From assembly GCA_947632025.1 (NCBI GenBank), contig CANRNN010000002.1, forward strand, positions 62,001 through 126,000: a stretch of 64,000 bases of DNA, in the 5' to 3' direction. The stretch's first letter is position 1. Every line of letters starts with the position of its first letter. Positions 57,201 to 64,000 of this stretch are shown here, piece by piece. This DNA comes from an uncultured Clostridia bacterium. GTDB taxonomy: Bacteria > Bacillota > Clostridia > Oscillospirales > Ruminococcaceae. A program made the translations under genes and the position numbers. The notes beneath the pieces were generated by a model. It had not been told where the DNA came from and did not search any database. It worked only from the letters and a program-made list of their open reading frames with translations.

Positions 57201-57916
57201 GCATAGGCGTGACGGCGGTAAATCCCGACAACAGAAACTACAAGCAGATACTTTCACAGGCGGACAGCGCGCTGTACGAGGCAAAAAACCGCGGAAAAAA
57301 CTGCGTCGTGGCGTTCAACGCCGCAACTATGGAAGAGGGCGTCTACCGTACCGAAAACGAACAGGGCGGCAGAGAGCGTACGCACAGCGTCGTCCTTTCG
57401 GGAAACCCGAATATGGCAGGCTCGCTGGCTATGAGAATATTCAGTATGCTGTACACAAGTATGGACATCACGGACGGCATAAATCAGGCGCTGGAGCTTC
57501 TCGGAAAGACTTTCGACGTGTCAAGGGCGTACATCTTCGAGGACAGTCCCGACGGAAGATTCTGCTCAAACACGTTCGAGTGGTGCAACGAGGGCGTGGA
57601 GTCGGTCATGTATTCGCTTCAGAGCGTGTCCTACAAGGACGACCTCGGCGGAAATTATCGGGAAAATATGAACGACGACGGAATCTTCTACTGCCACGAC
57701 ATAAACACATTAAGCGAAAAGCACCGCGATATCCTTGCGCGTCAGGACATAAAATCGGTATTGCAGTGCGCGATAAGCGACAAGGGAGAATTCAAGGGCT
57801 TCGTCGGCTTTGACGAGTGCCGCTCCAACAGGTTCTGGACGCAGGAACAGGTGGATTCGCTGGTGTTCCTGTCGAAGGTGATCTCCATATTCCTTATGAA
57901 AGCCCGTCTGGGCTGA
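51275..57916 (+). CDS. Giant REC-PAS-GGDEF-EAL-PAS(n)-GGDEF-GAF signalling protein
   Basis: A 2213-residue soluble protein, far longer than usual GGDEF/EAL proteins. Residues 1-120 are a receiver (phosphoacceptor D54 in LLDIIMPKMDG), but the conserved switch Lys is replaced (DYVLRGED). Two PAS domains follow (about 150-395), then a degenerate GGDEF (about 400-560, RLFADNF) and an EAL phosphodiesterase with intact motifs (AEALVRW, ITETAYND, DDFGSGYSS, EGVET; about 565-805). About eight more PAS-like domains span 860-1850. A second GGDEF (RYGGDEFF, about 1930) is intact and has an RxxD inhibition site (RDTD) five residues upstream. The C-terminus is a GAF domain (about 2045-2213). It can in principle make and break c-di-GMP. 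GGAGGTG precedes the ATG. Confidence 0.9.
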   Translation: MEKKVTVLIVDDLDLNVEMLTDILKDNYNILSAGNGEEALGILKEKSADLVLLDIIMPKMDGCETLKRMREDEELKNIPVVAVTSEGDPELRAKVLELGAVDYVLRGEDADALKHRLASVLKLSELNKLRSENESMKKKLRSEKHLSALMDNIPGGIGIIKTDGENAACTFYNKELPELFGMSPEEFDMQFISEEKPKWLSEFVRNAGESGNFTQIFCLGDENSADNCQWIRLSAGGLDERDGRRELYCVFLDINAEKIQELRADKANKMLHTNENHLEALLDNAPGGIAYAERGSDGKMELKFASLGLAEMLGYPDFDACVNSITENPCVGVSDEDVGIIKEKIERSLKSGKHLKYSFACLGRDGSELWLHMRGQTAVTDEGKVCLYAFVTNLTKEKQIEEELRTVAYFDPLTKLYNRSAFMKEAQEILYNNPRREYSILKLNIGGFKVINDVLGRDVGDRLLKAVADSLKNTIGDSGICARLFADNFMALIPYSERSVHPQTILDAAVKATEQVGDISHEVQYYVGVYRVTDLSVSVDSMADRASIACRSITGSFREHIAYYDDKMRRRMIEEQELCDESHRALVNGEFYVCYQPIYGIKAKKFVSAEALVRWNHPTKGQILPTKFIPLFEKNGFIAELDLYVLEQVCIYQKKRSDMGLPPFPISVNVSRMSLYNPNLFDIISELTDRYGVDPKYFRIEITETAYNDNPAQLLDTVGRLRRRCFPVLMDDFGSGYSSLNTLKDIPIDILKLDMKFMQNFEKNNRVGTIVTSIARMSKWLNVPLLAEGVETREQYEFLASVGCAYIQGFYFSRPVPEGDFTTLVAQEEITGFGGEIESYGMGEEVNELLGSNSLVSKFISSVFGGLGIYEMVGDKLELIRANDGYMQIMGYTPDNFSEENENTDIWSKMPAKDAEISKNACMEALRTDKAVRASVRRYDRSGRVLHLDGIHRRLGGTDENPIFCIAFNNITDKIESDRILERSRDRIEQAMSTTDSVILDIDFKGNEDGSDSVYCVGDLSAYGFEMEDMAEYVKGGRIFSNVTHPDDLERVRVFHDDRTRGKISEEFRLFNKVTNSYKWWRFTETRSFAPDGSIARLVGIGTNIDNEKRASIALEEAHGRINTAMNDFSEGILVMEMYDDKKASILYSNSSFWKIIGKPRSDNPDILGYIRSGVDGKDLADIISKSKKGEPLHITYHTTKSDGRGAWIDLKTAPSGTGQTERTYMVIVSDVTEQVENRAKLDAIMKNYKGGLALVVRENDKYTVDYANDRFFEILRVKPSDGKRLSSMLSAAVSSGADTGDLRIHGNGVNRIIRIHLEKISSPDGSESFVVTANDVTLKRSESKNRITERMAYAAAGLYDVVYDINLKNHTAKLVQSRKKPLLAQQSVVMPVDSVFKEWEEKFIHPDDISIARALYHVPVQSPDFTDSYAEFRISDVPNGREYHTYGAVIVRSGQDRCSLFMRDNMRVDDTIVSSQVADLDRIYRMVAEQTKTTVIEYDHVTNRAVCTPSIEEYYAARLSREELLDREEFRKGLAIHPDDRGNFADFVEKVYSSDEAQSIVLRMKMADDSYKWCRLTVSLTRKGSAITKSLCTINQVHNEVIARRKAEQTDELLRKTIRHIPVGAGIFRFDDGAVVPVYLSDNIYEMYGVKRGSLDEVPVLSAERLEREGKLAPNSEGEYIQDALRADGSRFWYNVRYRVFEEQGELMIYAAVIDVSDKIQNSRHKAVEEQLYQVLIQETGTIIFNYAIESDELNYLRHTVGEKNSITTIRNFIGNSEPFEVLSENDRANFVTCLKKLSDDEGVEELPVKIDVDGYPRRFKVFMKSVCDSENVVFEIIGKIEDVDDEVARLEKIQAKAMYDSLCVNIYNKATTEELIRAELERSTGGALMMIDVDDFKSINDRLGHMFGDEFLKKFATTVKSIFRDTDIVGRYGGDEFFVFMPHATGALAEKKGKQILQRVSQISVPELGTVKSSIGVTAVNPDNRNYKQILSQADSALYEAKNRGKNCVVAFNAATMEEGVYRTENEQGGRERTHSVVLSGNPNMAGSLAMRIFSMLYTSMDITDGINQALELLGKTFDVSRAYIFEDSPDGRFCSNTFEWCNEGVESVMYSLQSVSYKDDLGGNYRENMNDDGIFYCHDINTLSEKHRDILARQDIKSVLQCAISDKGEFKGFVGFDECRSNRFWTQEQVDSLVFLSKVISIFLMKARLG

Positions 57917-58046
57917 AAACAAAAAGCCGCGGGCGATTTGAGCGGCTCAAAGGATCATCGGAACGGAATGTCGCGAATGCGGCGCTCTGCTCTTTGATCT
58001 ATAATTACATTATTACATTTTATTTTGTCGAACGGAGGAGCTTATT

Positions 58047-58766
58047 ATGTTCACAAGAAACAGCAAATGGGTATTTTTGATCGGAGGCGCGGCGGGAGCG
58101 TTCCTGTCACTTATGATGGGAATTTCGGTTGGTTACGCCGCGGCGTCCAGTCTGGTTTACAGGACATCGGCGGGAGTGCTGCTCGGAATATTCACAGTCC
58201 TTACGGGATTTTTGCTCACGGCGTTTTTGCTGGTGATATACGGGGTGCTTGCGGAAATATCGTACAAATTCTCGGACAACAAGGCGGCTCTCGCGAAAAT
58301 GAACAATGAAGCCCCCGACGTTACGGAAATGAACGTCCTCACGGGGAAGCGCTATGACCCGACGGCAAAGCCCGTGCGCGTCGCTCCGCCCCGCCCCGTT
58401 GCTTATCAGCAGCCCGTACAGCCCATGCAGCAGGTACAGCAGCCTGTGCAGCCCGTACAGCCTGTACCGCAGCCCGTGCAGTCTGTACCCCAGCCCGTCC
58501 CGCAGCCTGTACCTCAGCCCGTTCCGCAACCTGTACCTCAGCCCGTTCCGCAACCTGTACCTCAGCCCGTTCCTCAGCCGGTTTCACAGCCCGTACCGCA
58601 GCCTGTTCAGGAAGTGCAGCCCGCTCCCGCAGAATCAGCGGGGCAGGTACAGCCCGAAGCGCAAGCCGTAAAGAATTGGTTCTGCCCGTATTGCGGCAAT
58701 CCCAACGACGGAGTTGCGAAGTTCTGCACGAAATGCGGAAAACAGAAAGTCAGCATCGACCAGTAA
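58047..58766 (+). CDS. Two-span membrane protein with PQPV repeats and zinc ribbon
   Basis: A 239-residue protein. Two membrane helices (about 7-32 and 42-70) are followed by a charged segment and a long Pro/Gln/Val repeat (about 125-195, many PQPV units), and the chain ends in a zinc ribbon (WFCPYCGNPNDGVAKFCTKCGKQ). The repeat is encoded by nearly identical 24-bp units at 58505-58580, so the length probably varies between strains. GGAGGAG precedes the ATG. The function is unknown. Confidence 0.75.
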   Translation: MFTRNSKWVFLIGGAAGAFLSLMMGISVGYAAASSLVYRTSAGVLLGIFTVLTGFLLTAFLLVIYGVLAEISYKFSDNKAALAKMNNEAPDVTEMNVLTGKRYDPTAKPVRVAPPRPVAYQQPVQPMQQVQQPVQPVQPVPQPVQSVPQPVPQPVPQPVPQPVPQPVPQPVPQPVPQPVSQPVPQPVQEVQPAPAESAGQVQPEAQAVKNWFCPYCGNPNDGVAKFCTKCGKQKVSIDQ

Positions 58767-58779
58767 AATCAAACAAAAA

Positions 58780-58810
58780 GCCCGCCGTACCGCACGGCGG
58801 GCATTTTTTG
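58780..58810 (+). terminator. Intrinsic terminator
   Basis: GCCCGCCGT-loop-ACGGCGGGC is followed by ATTTTTT, and preceded by AAAAA so it may also work in reverse. Confidence 0.85.
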
Positions 58811-58861
58811 CCAAAAATTTCCCGCCGACGCTGCTTTTTTGCCAAAAATCCGTAAATCCCC

Positions 58862-58890
58862 TTGAAAAAATTGTTGAATCGTGGTATAAT
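58862..58890 (+). promoter_or_regulatory. Sigma-A promoter of aspS
   Basis: TTGAAA (58862-58867) and TATAAT (58885-58890) are 17 bp apart, with CGTGG just before the -10 box. Confidence 0.8.
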
Positions 58891-58943
58891 TATTATGTAT
58901 TATTATATTTGCCGTCATTTCGACGGAGAAGAGGTTGATTTTT

Positions 58944-60719
58944 ATGGCGGATACAATGAAAGGTTTGAAAAGATCCTGCTATTGCGGCGAGGTAACTCTC
59001 GATATGAAAGATGTTACCGTCGGCGGCTTTACGCAGAGAGTGCGCGATAAGGGCGGAATCATTTTTATAGATCTCCGCGACAGAACAGGTATTGTTCAGC
59101 TCGTGTTCGACGATACCGTCGAAAAAGCCGTTTTCGAGAAAGCTAAGACCGTCCGCAGCGAGGACGTCCTGATGGTAAAGGGCATAGTGCGCCCCCGCGA
59201 GAGCGTAAACAATGATATAAAAACAGGCGGACTGGAAATCCTCGTGTCGGAGCTTCGCGTCCTCTCAAGGGCACAGACTCCGCCGTTCGAGATAGTTTCC
59301 GATTCCAAAACCAACGAGGAGCTGCGCTTGAAATACCGCTACCTCGACCTGCGCAGAAAGCCGCTTCAGGATAACCTTATAATGCGCCACAATATCGCAA
59401 AATGCGCGCGCGAGTATTTCTACGAGAACGGTTTTCTGGAGATAGAAACCCCGATGATGATAAAATCCACTCCCGAAGGCGCGAGAGATTATATCGTGCC
59501 GTCAAGAGTGCATAACGGAAAATTCTACGCCCTGCCGCAGTCGCCGCAGATGTATAAGCAGCTTCTGATGATTTCGGGCTTCGACAGATATATCCAGCTT
59601 GCAAGGTGCTTCCGCGACGAGGATCTCCGCGCCGACAGACAGCCCGAATTCACGCAGATAGACCTTGAAATGTCGTTCGTGGACGTGGACGATATCCTTG
59701 AAATTCTTGAGGGCTTCGTAAAGCGCCTGTATAAGGAAATTCTCGGCGTGGATATAAAACTCCCGCTGCCGCGCTTGACGTATGACGAGGCTATGACGCG
59801 CTACGGCTCGGACAAGCCCGATACGCGTTTCGGAATGGAAATAACCGATATTTCCGATATCGTGAAAGATACCGATTTTGCCGTATTCAGGGACGCCGTT
59901 TCAAACGGCGGCTCGGTGCGCGGGATAGTCGCGAAAAACGCGGCTACTGCGCTTACGAGAAAGGAAATAGACAAGCTCGTCGAGTTCGTCAAGGGCATAG
60001 GCGCAAAGGGCTTGGCGTATGTGCGGTGGGTGGACGACGCTCCGTCCTGCTCGTTCGCGAAGTTTATGAAAGAGGGCGAGCTTGAAAATATCCTGAAAGC
60101 CCTCGGCTGCGAAAAAGGCGACGTGGCTCTGATAGTCGCGGACAAGGATAAAGTAACTCTCCCGACGCTCGGAGCGCTGCGGCTTAAGATAGCGAAACAG
60201 CTCGACATTATCCCCGACGGCTGGGACTTCCTGTGGATAACGGAATTCCCGTTCTTCGAGTACGACGAGGAAAGCGGCGAGTGGCTCGCTATGCACCACC
60301 CGTTTACAATGCCTATGGACGAGTGTATCCCGTATCTCGATACCGACAAGGCTAAAGTCCGCGCAAAGTGCTACGACCTTGTGCTGAACGGCGTGGAGCT
60401 GCTTTCGGGGTCTATAAGAATAAACGATCCGGAGCTTCAGCAGCATATGTTTGAAATGCTCGGTATGACCGACGAGGAAATTGCCGCTAAGTTCGGATTT
60501 CTGGTGGACGCGTATAAATACGCCGCTCCTCCGCACGGCGGCGCGGGAATAGGTCTGGACAGACTGGCAATGCTTATGTGCGGGTGCGACAGCCTGCGCG
60601 ACGTGGTGGCGTTCCCGAAGGTGCAGAACGCTTCCGAGCTTATGAGCGAAGCTCCGTCCGCCGTGTCCGACGAGCAGCTTGCAGAGCTTGGGATAGCAGT
60701 GGTAAACAAAAAAGACTGA
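58944..60719 (+). CDS. aspS: Aspartyl-tRNA synthetase
   Basis: A 591-residue class II synthetase of the bacterial type. The N-terminal OB domain (CGEVTLDMKDVTVGGFTQRV) binds the anticodon. Motif 2 reads FRDEDLRADRQPEFTQIDLE and motif 3 GIGLDRLAMLMCG. A GAD insertion domain lies between them (about 285-410), as in other bacterial AspRS. EGARDYIVPSR and YALPQSPQMYKQLLM are characteristic. Whether it is discriminating or also charges tRNA-Asn cannot be told here. The ATG at 58944 is used because the two-codon longer frame has no benefit. Confidence 0.97.
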   Translation: MADTMKGLKRSCYCGEVTLDMKDVTVGGFTQRVRDKGGIIFIDLRDRTGIVQLVFDDTVEKAVFEKAKTVRSEDVLMVKGIVRPRESVNNDIKTGGLEILVSELRVLSRAQTPPFEIVSDSKTNEELRLKYRYLDLRRKPLQDNLIMRHNIAKCAREYFYENGFLEIETPMMIKSTPEGARDYIVPSRVHNGKFYALPQSPQMYKQLLMISGFDRYIQLARCFRDEDLRADRQPEFTQIDLEMSFVDVDDILEILEGFVKRLYKEILGVDIKLPLPRLTYDEAMTRYGSDKPDTRFGMEITDISDIVKDTDFAVFRDAVSNGGSVRGIVAKNAATALTRKEIDKLVEFVKGIGAKGLAYVRWVDDAPSCSFAKFMKEGELENILKALGCEKGDVALIVADKDKVTLPTLGALRLKIAKQLDIIPDGWDFLWITEFPFFEYDEESGEWLAMHHPFTMPMDECIPYLDTDKAKVRAKCYDLVLNGVELLSGSIRINDPELQQHMFEMLGMTDEEIAAKFGFLVDAYKYAAPPHGGAGIGLDRLAMLMCGCDSLRDVVAFPKVQNASELMSEAPSAVSDEQLAELGIAVVNKKD

Positions 60720-60737
60720 TATTTCACAGGGGAAAAT

Positions 60738-61205
60738 ATGGAAAGATTCGAGTACAAAAACATAAGCTCACAGGCGGCGAACGGCGACGCAAAGGCGTTT
60801 TCCGGACTGTACGCGCTTATATACAAGGAAATGTACTATACGGCGTTCTATTCTCTCGTAAGCGAAAAGGACGCTATAGAAGCGGTACAGGGCGCTGCCC
60901 GCGACGGTTTCAAGGCAATAGGACGTCTGCGCAGCGAGGAGAGTTTTCGGGTGTTTATGATGAAAACGCTCTGCTCCAGAATAAGAATGTTCTTTAAGGA
61001 CTATGGCGCAGCTCCCAAAAACCGCGACTATATGATAGCGGAAAAACAACAGATGTTCGGGCTTGAAAACGGCGACAGACTGTGTGCCGCGCTGTATATA
61101 GCGGGACGGTTCACGCCCGACGAGATATCACAGTTTACGGGAATGAGCAAGTCGCTTGTCCGAAAGCGGCTTATACGCGCACTCGACCAACTTGATCTGG
61201 ATTAG
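60738..61205 (+). CDS. Sigma-70-like factor, divergent
   Basis: A 155-residue protein with an ECF-like layout. Residues 8-70 resemble region 2 (QAANGDAKAFSGLYALIYKEMYYTAFYSLVSEKDAIEAVQGA) and residues 110-155 resemble region 4, a helix-turn-helix (ALYIAGRFTPDEISQFTGMSKSLVRKRLIRALDQLDL). It begins 18 bp behind aspS, and the membrane sensor gene follows. This repeats the sigma/sensor order seen at 35291-38224. The stop TAG is the first triplet of a heptad array. Confidence 0.75.
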   Translation: MERFEYKNISSQAANGDAKAFSGLYALIYKEMYYTAFYSLVSEKDAIEAVQGAARDGFKAIGRLRSEESFRVFMMKTLCSRIRMFFKDYGAAPKNRDYMIAEKQQMFGLENGDRLCAALYIAGRFTPDEISQFTGMSKSLVRKRLIRALDQLDLD

Positions 61206-61275
61206 AGGTAAGAAGTAAGAAGTAAGAGGTAAGAGCAGAGGTAAGAAGTAAGAATAAAGGTCAGGGGTAAGAGAA
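61203..61275. repeat. Heptad array between the sigma-like and sensor genes
   Basis: TAGAGGT, AAGAAGT, AAGAAGT, AAGAGGT, AAGAGCAG-AGGT, AAGAAGT, AAGAATAA-AGGT, CAGGGGT and AAGAGAA follow one another. It starts with the stop codon of the sigma-like gene. Confidence 0.8.
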
Positions 61276-61321
61276 GAGTGCCTTTAATGTGCGCTGTTTA
61301 CAATTTTATGGGGTGAAAAAT

Positions 61322-63994
61322 ATGACAGTTGGGGAAATGCGAAAGCTTATGCTGGAAAAGGTCGTTCCGGAAAACGTCGTCCCGCAGAATATCATTGATT
61401 TTCTGATGGACGAAAACGCCGAGCTGCCTGAGCCGGACGCGTATACATTCCTGACAAGACTAAGAACGCTTGGAATAGGAAGCGCGGATTTTCTGAACCT
61501 TATGGAGGGCTGCGGCGCTCCCGACGCGGCGGTGAACAGAATACGCTCTAATCCCGCCATGAACCTGCAAAGCCTTATCCTCACGCTTGAGGGGTCGGGA
61601 ATGACCTCAAAGGACTATACAAGAATTCTCTACACGGCGCGGCAGATATGGGAGAGAACGCTCACTATGCGTCTTGAAAGCTCCGAGAAGATATCCGGCG
61701 GCGAATACCCCGACGAATCCGCTCCCGACGAGGATTATGCCGAGTTTGACGAGCCCGATTTTTCGGACGTTATGGAACAGACCATCTCCGAGGGCGGCAC
61801 GGGCAGCACGGGCTATGGCGAGAACGGCGGGGACGGCAGCTTTGACGACTCCGACGACGATATGGTCTACACTCCGGAGATAGGCGATACTTCCGAATTT
61901 TCGGCGGACGAAACAGGCACGTTCGAGTTCGAGTACGTCCCCGACGGCGAGGACGACAAGGACGAGGAATTCGATTTTACGGGAACATTCTCCAAAGTTC
62001 CCGAAAAGCGCGCTCCCTCCGATGAAACCATGATGCTCGAAAAAGCCGTCGTTCACGACGGCAGAGCCGACAATGCCGAAACAGTATCCGGTAAAGCCGA
62101 CAGCGCCGACAACGGCGAGTACGAGTTTCACAGCGAGGAGGATATTTCCGAAAACGCCAAGACCGCGAAAAAGAATTTCAAAGTCAATATAGATTACGGC
62201 GACGAATATCCCGAAGAGCAGACCGAAGCCGTTCCGACTGAAAAAACGGGCTACAACGGCGAAACCACGATGATAATCCCCATTGACCGCGACGCTCTCG
62301 AACGCGGACTCTCCGACCTGTCGGCAGGCGCCGACAGCGACAGCGGCGAAGAATCCCGCGAAACCTGCGAAACGCCTAGCAGCACCGATTTTCCCGAAGA
62401 ATCGGAAGAAGCGGCGGAACAATCGCCTGAGCCTGAGCAGGAAAACGCCGTCTATGACGGAAACGGGGAATACGACGGCGACGAGGACTATGACGACGAC
62501 AGCGACTATGACGACGACAGCGACTATGACGACGATCCCCGCGAAAGGAAAAGACCGAACAAGGGCGCTTTGATAGCGGCTTCGGTCGGCGGGGCAGTCG
62601 TGCTGGGCGCGGGCGCGGCAGCGGGATATTTCTTCGGCTTCGGCGGAGAAAAAATCGAATTTGCCGAAAGCAGCGAGGAGATCTACCGCGAGATATACCG
62701 CGGCTATGAGAACGATTTTCCGTTCGGAGCGGAGATACCCGAATATACCGCGAACGAGAACAAGGTGTTCGGCGACGGTCTGCTGATTCACACGGACGGC
62801 TTCGGAACGTTCTCTCTGGGCAGCGACATCTATTCCGTAAGCGGCGACGGCATCTCGGCAGGAAAATTCGACGGCAGCGAAATAACGTTCTCGGAGGATA
62901 TAACGCCCCCCGACGGCGCTGTGATAGTCGCGGCTTTCGAGGACGGCGATTCGCTCGTGACCGTGTTCAGCGGTCGGCAGAGCGGATTTATGAGAATAGA
63001 AAACGGCACCGAGGTCTTTACGGTGCTTCAGGACGGACGGCTTACGGATTATCGGACGGAGAACGGAGAGATCTCCCTCGGAACGGTCTATTCCGTAAGC
63101 GGCAGCATACGGCTGGATTCCCCCGAAAGTTATCTGCCGAGGGTCGGAAAGGATACCGTGGACGCTATTCCGTTTGAAAACGTGATATTAAGCAGGACGG
63201 ACGGCTGCGCCTACGGCGTGAGCGGGTCGTATTCTCTGGAAAACGGAAGTACGGTCGAGGTGTGCGCCGCTCTCGGAAAGCCCGTCGGCGTGGGCGCGAA
63301 CGGAAGTTTCGCGTTCAGCGGCAGCGAGGATAAAGACCTGCTCGTCAAAAAGGACGGCGAGGACATCATTACCGAAAAATGCGGGAAGATAACCGCCGCG
63401 GCATTCCTGCCGGACGGCTGCGCCGTCTGCGAAAACGGCGAGGTCATAATTCGGGGAGCGGATCTGAAAGCGGTTTCAAGGGCTGCGGCTCTGACGGACG
63501 CTCCGAAGAGTCTGCGCTTTGACGGAAACTGTCTGGCGGTAAGCGGCGAGGACGGGATATTCCTGATGATAGACTGCACCGACCCCGCAAACGCTTCGTC
63601 GCTCTCGCTTACAAAGGCGAACGGCTTCGTGAGGGGCGACAGGGCTCTCGTATACGGAACGGACGACAAGAGCGCCTTCGTGACGGCGTTCGTGCTTGAA
63701 AACGGCAAGGCGTCGGAAAGCGGAGCGTTTTCCGTGGCGCTCTCGGCGGAGGAGCTTGAAACATTCGGCTTCGGCGGGACGAATACAATGCTGCTGACGG
63801 ATAAGCTCGGCGGCATAGCATACAGCTACTACGACGGAGTGTCGGTGGTGTCCGCATACGTTTCCGTCGGAAACCCGAACAAGGTCACGACGCACTTCGA
63901 CGACAGAACGGGCTATACCCTCGCCTTCACAAGCGGCGGCTCAATATTCGCCGTGAACAGCGAGGGCGCCGAAAACGTTTCGGACGACACTTGA
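61322..63994 (+). CDS. Single-span membrane sensor protein paired with the sigma-like factor
   Basis: An 890-residue protein starting MTVGEMRKLMLEKVVPENVV after GGGGTG. Residues 1-130 are a helical cytoplasmic domain. Residues 130-410 are very acidic and repetitive (Asp/Glu/Gly with YDDDSDYDDDSDYDD near 400). One membrane helix lies at about 414-437 (ALIAASVGGAVVLGAGAAAGYFFGF). The outer 450 residues form beta-propeller-like repeats (SLGSDIYSVSGDGISAGKFD, DGCAVCENGEVIIRGADL). It is complete in the window. By position and layout it is the likely regulator of the sigma-like factor, though sequence similarity to known anti-sigma factors is not visible. Confidence 0.72.
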   Translation: MTVGEMRKLMLEKVVPENVVPQNIIDFLMDENAELPEPDAYTFLTRLRTLGIGSADFLNLMEGCGAPDAAVNRIRSNPAMNLQSLILTLEGSGMTSKDYTRILYTARQIWERTLTMRLESSEKISGGEYPDESAPDEDYAEFDEPDFSDVMEQTISEGGTGSTGYGENGGDGSFDDSDDDMVYTPEIGDTSEFSADETGTFEFEYVPDGEDDKDEEFDFTGTFSKVPEKRAPSDETMMLEKAVVHDGRADNAETVSGKADSADNGEYEFHSEEDISENAKTAKKNFKVNIDYGDEYPEEQTEAVPTEKTGYNGETTMIIPIDRDALERGLSDLSAGADSDSGEESRETCETPSSTDFPEESEEAAEQSPEPEQENAVYDGNGEYDGDEDYDDDSDYDDDSDYDDDPRERKRPNKGALIAASVGGAVVLGAGAAAGYFFGFGGEKIEFAESSEEIYREIYRGYENDFPFGAEIPEYTANENKVFGDGLLIHTDGFGTFSLGSDIYSVSGDGISAGKFDGSEITFSEDITPPDGAVIVAAFEDGDSLVTVFSGRQSGFMRIENGTEVFTVLQDGRLTDYRTENGEISLGTVYSVSGSIRLDSPESYLPRVGKDTVDAIPFENVILSRTDGCAYGVSGSYSLENGSTVEVCAALGKPVGVGANGSFAFSGSEDKDLLVKKDGEDIITEKCGKITAAAFLPDGCAVCENGEVIIRGADLKAVSRAAALTDAPKSLRFDGNCLAVSGEDGIFLMIDCTDPANASSLSLTKANGFVRGDRALVYGTDDKSAFVTAFVLENGKASESGAFSVALSAEELETFGFGGTNTMLLTDKLGGIAYSYYDGVSVVSAYVSVGNPNKVTTHFDDRTGYTLAFTSGGSIFAVNSEGAENVSDDT

Positions 63995-64000
63995 CAGAAC

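Overview
The window looks like a low-to-mid GC, Gram-positive, fibre-degrading Clostridium-class gut or rumen bacterium of the Ruminococcus / Oscillospiraceae kind. The evidence is a spoIIAA-spoIIAB-sigF operon, the Firmicutes order SRP RNA - dnaX - ybaB, a type I dockerin protein, a GH9-CBM3 cellulase made as a lipoprotein, c-di-GMP and chemotaxis proteins, and promoters of TTGACA-17-TATAAT type. No species name can be given from the sequence alone.

Layout. 1-2460 (minus): SRP RNA, dnaX, ybaB. 2530-6297 (minus): a three-gene cluster around a lidless Hsp70-like ATPase. 6371-10891 (minus): lysA, a group of small membrane and cytosolic proteins including a decayed duplicate, and an alpha/beta esterase. 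10970-11357: a GC-rich multi-hairpin block and a heptad array. 11351-14497 (minus): a GT4 glycosyltransferase and the spoIIA sporulation operon. 14714-18441 (minus): a heterodimeric ABC exporter. 18512-20454 (plus): a secreted transglutaminase-like protein. 20713-22709 (minus): an aminotransferase and a single-domain response regulator. 23364-26116 (plus): a dockerin/LRR protein and smpB. 26137-33500: a repeat-rich island with a replication-initiator-like gene, a PadR/HAAS/DUF4097 operon and a lone phage terminase pair, ending at the 3' end of tRNA-Leu(GAG). 33777-38224 (minus): a CAP lipoprotein, a NusG-II protein, and an ECF sigma factor with a membrane sensor. 38704-41527 (plus): aminotransferase, trpS, rpmB. 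41568-42531 (minus): a promoter-driven stretch without an ordinary gene that carries five Shine-Dalgarno/ATG modules leading to micro-ORFs. 42648-48997 (plus): DUF1292 protein, a 6S-like RNA, two unknown proteins, the GH9 cellulase. 49064-58810 (plus): a chemoreceptor, a 2213-residue REC/PAS/GGDEF/EAL/GAF protein, a zinc-ribbon membrane protein. 58862-63994 (plus): aspS and a second sigma-like/membrane-sensor pair.

The most unusual content is a family of dispersed modular repeats (at least nine copies or parts between 14.7 and 33.4 kb). Complete copies are about 220-290 bp, begin and end in heptanucleotide arrays of the TAGAGGT type, and contain a hairpin whose stem differs between copies but stays paired. 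Some also hold an intrinsic terminator. Because 7 is not a multiple of 3, the arrays put stop codons in every frame on both strands, and seven genes in the window take their own stop codon from such an array. This is a possible combined translation/transcription stop element. It and the micro-ORF transcript are the best candidates here for something undescribed.

Functional themes are cellulose attachment and degradation (GH9-CBM3 lipoprotein, dockerin protein, chemoreceptor, c-di-GMP control), envelope sensing (two sigma/sensor pairs, PadR/HAAS/DUF4097), sporulation control, and core translation genes (smpB, trpS, aspS, rpmB, tRNA-Leu).
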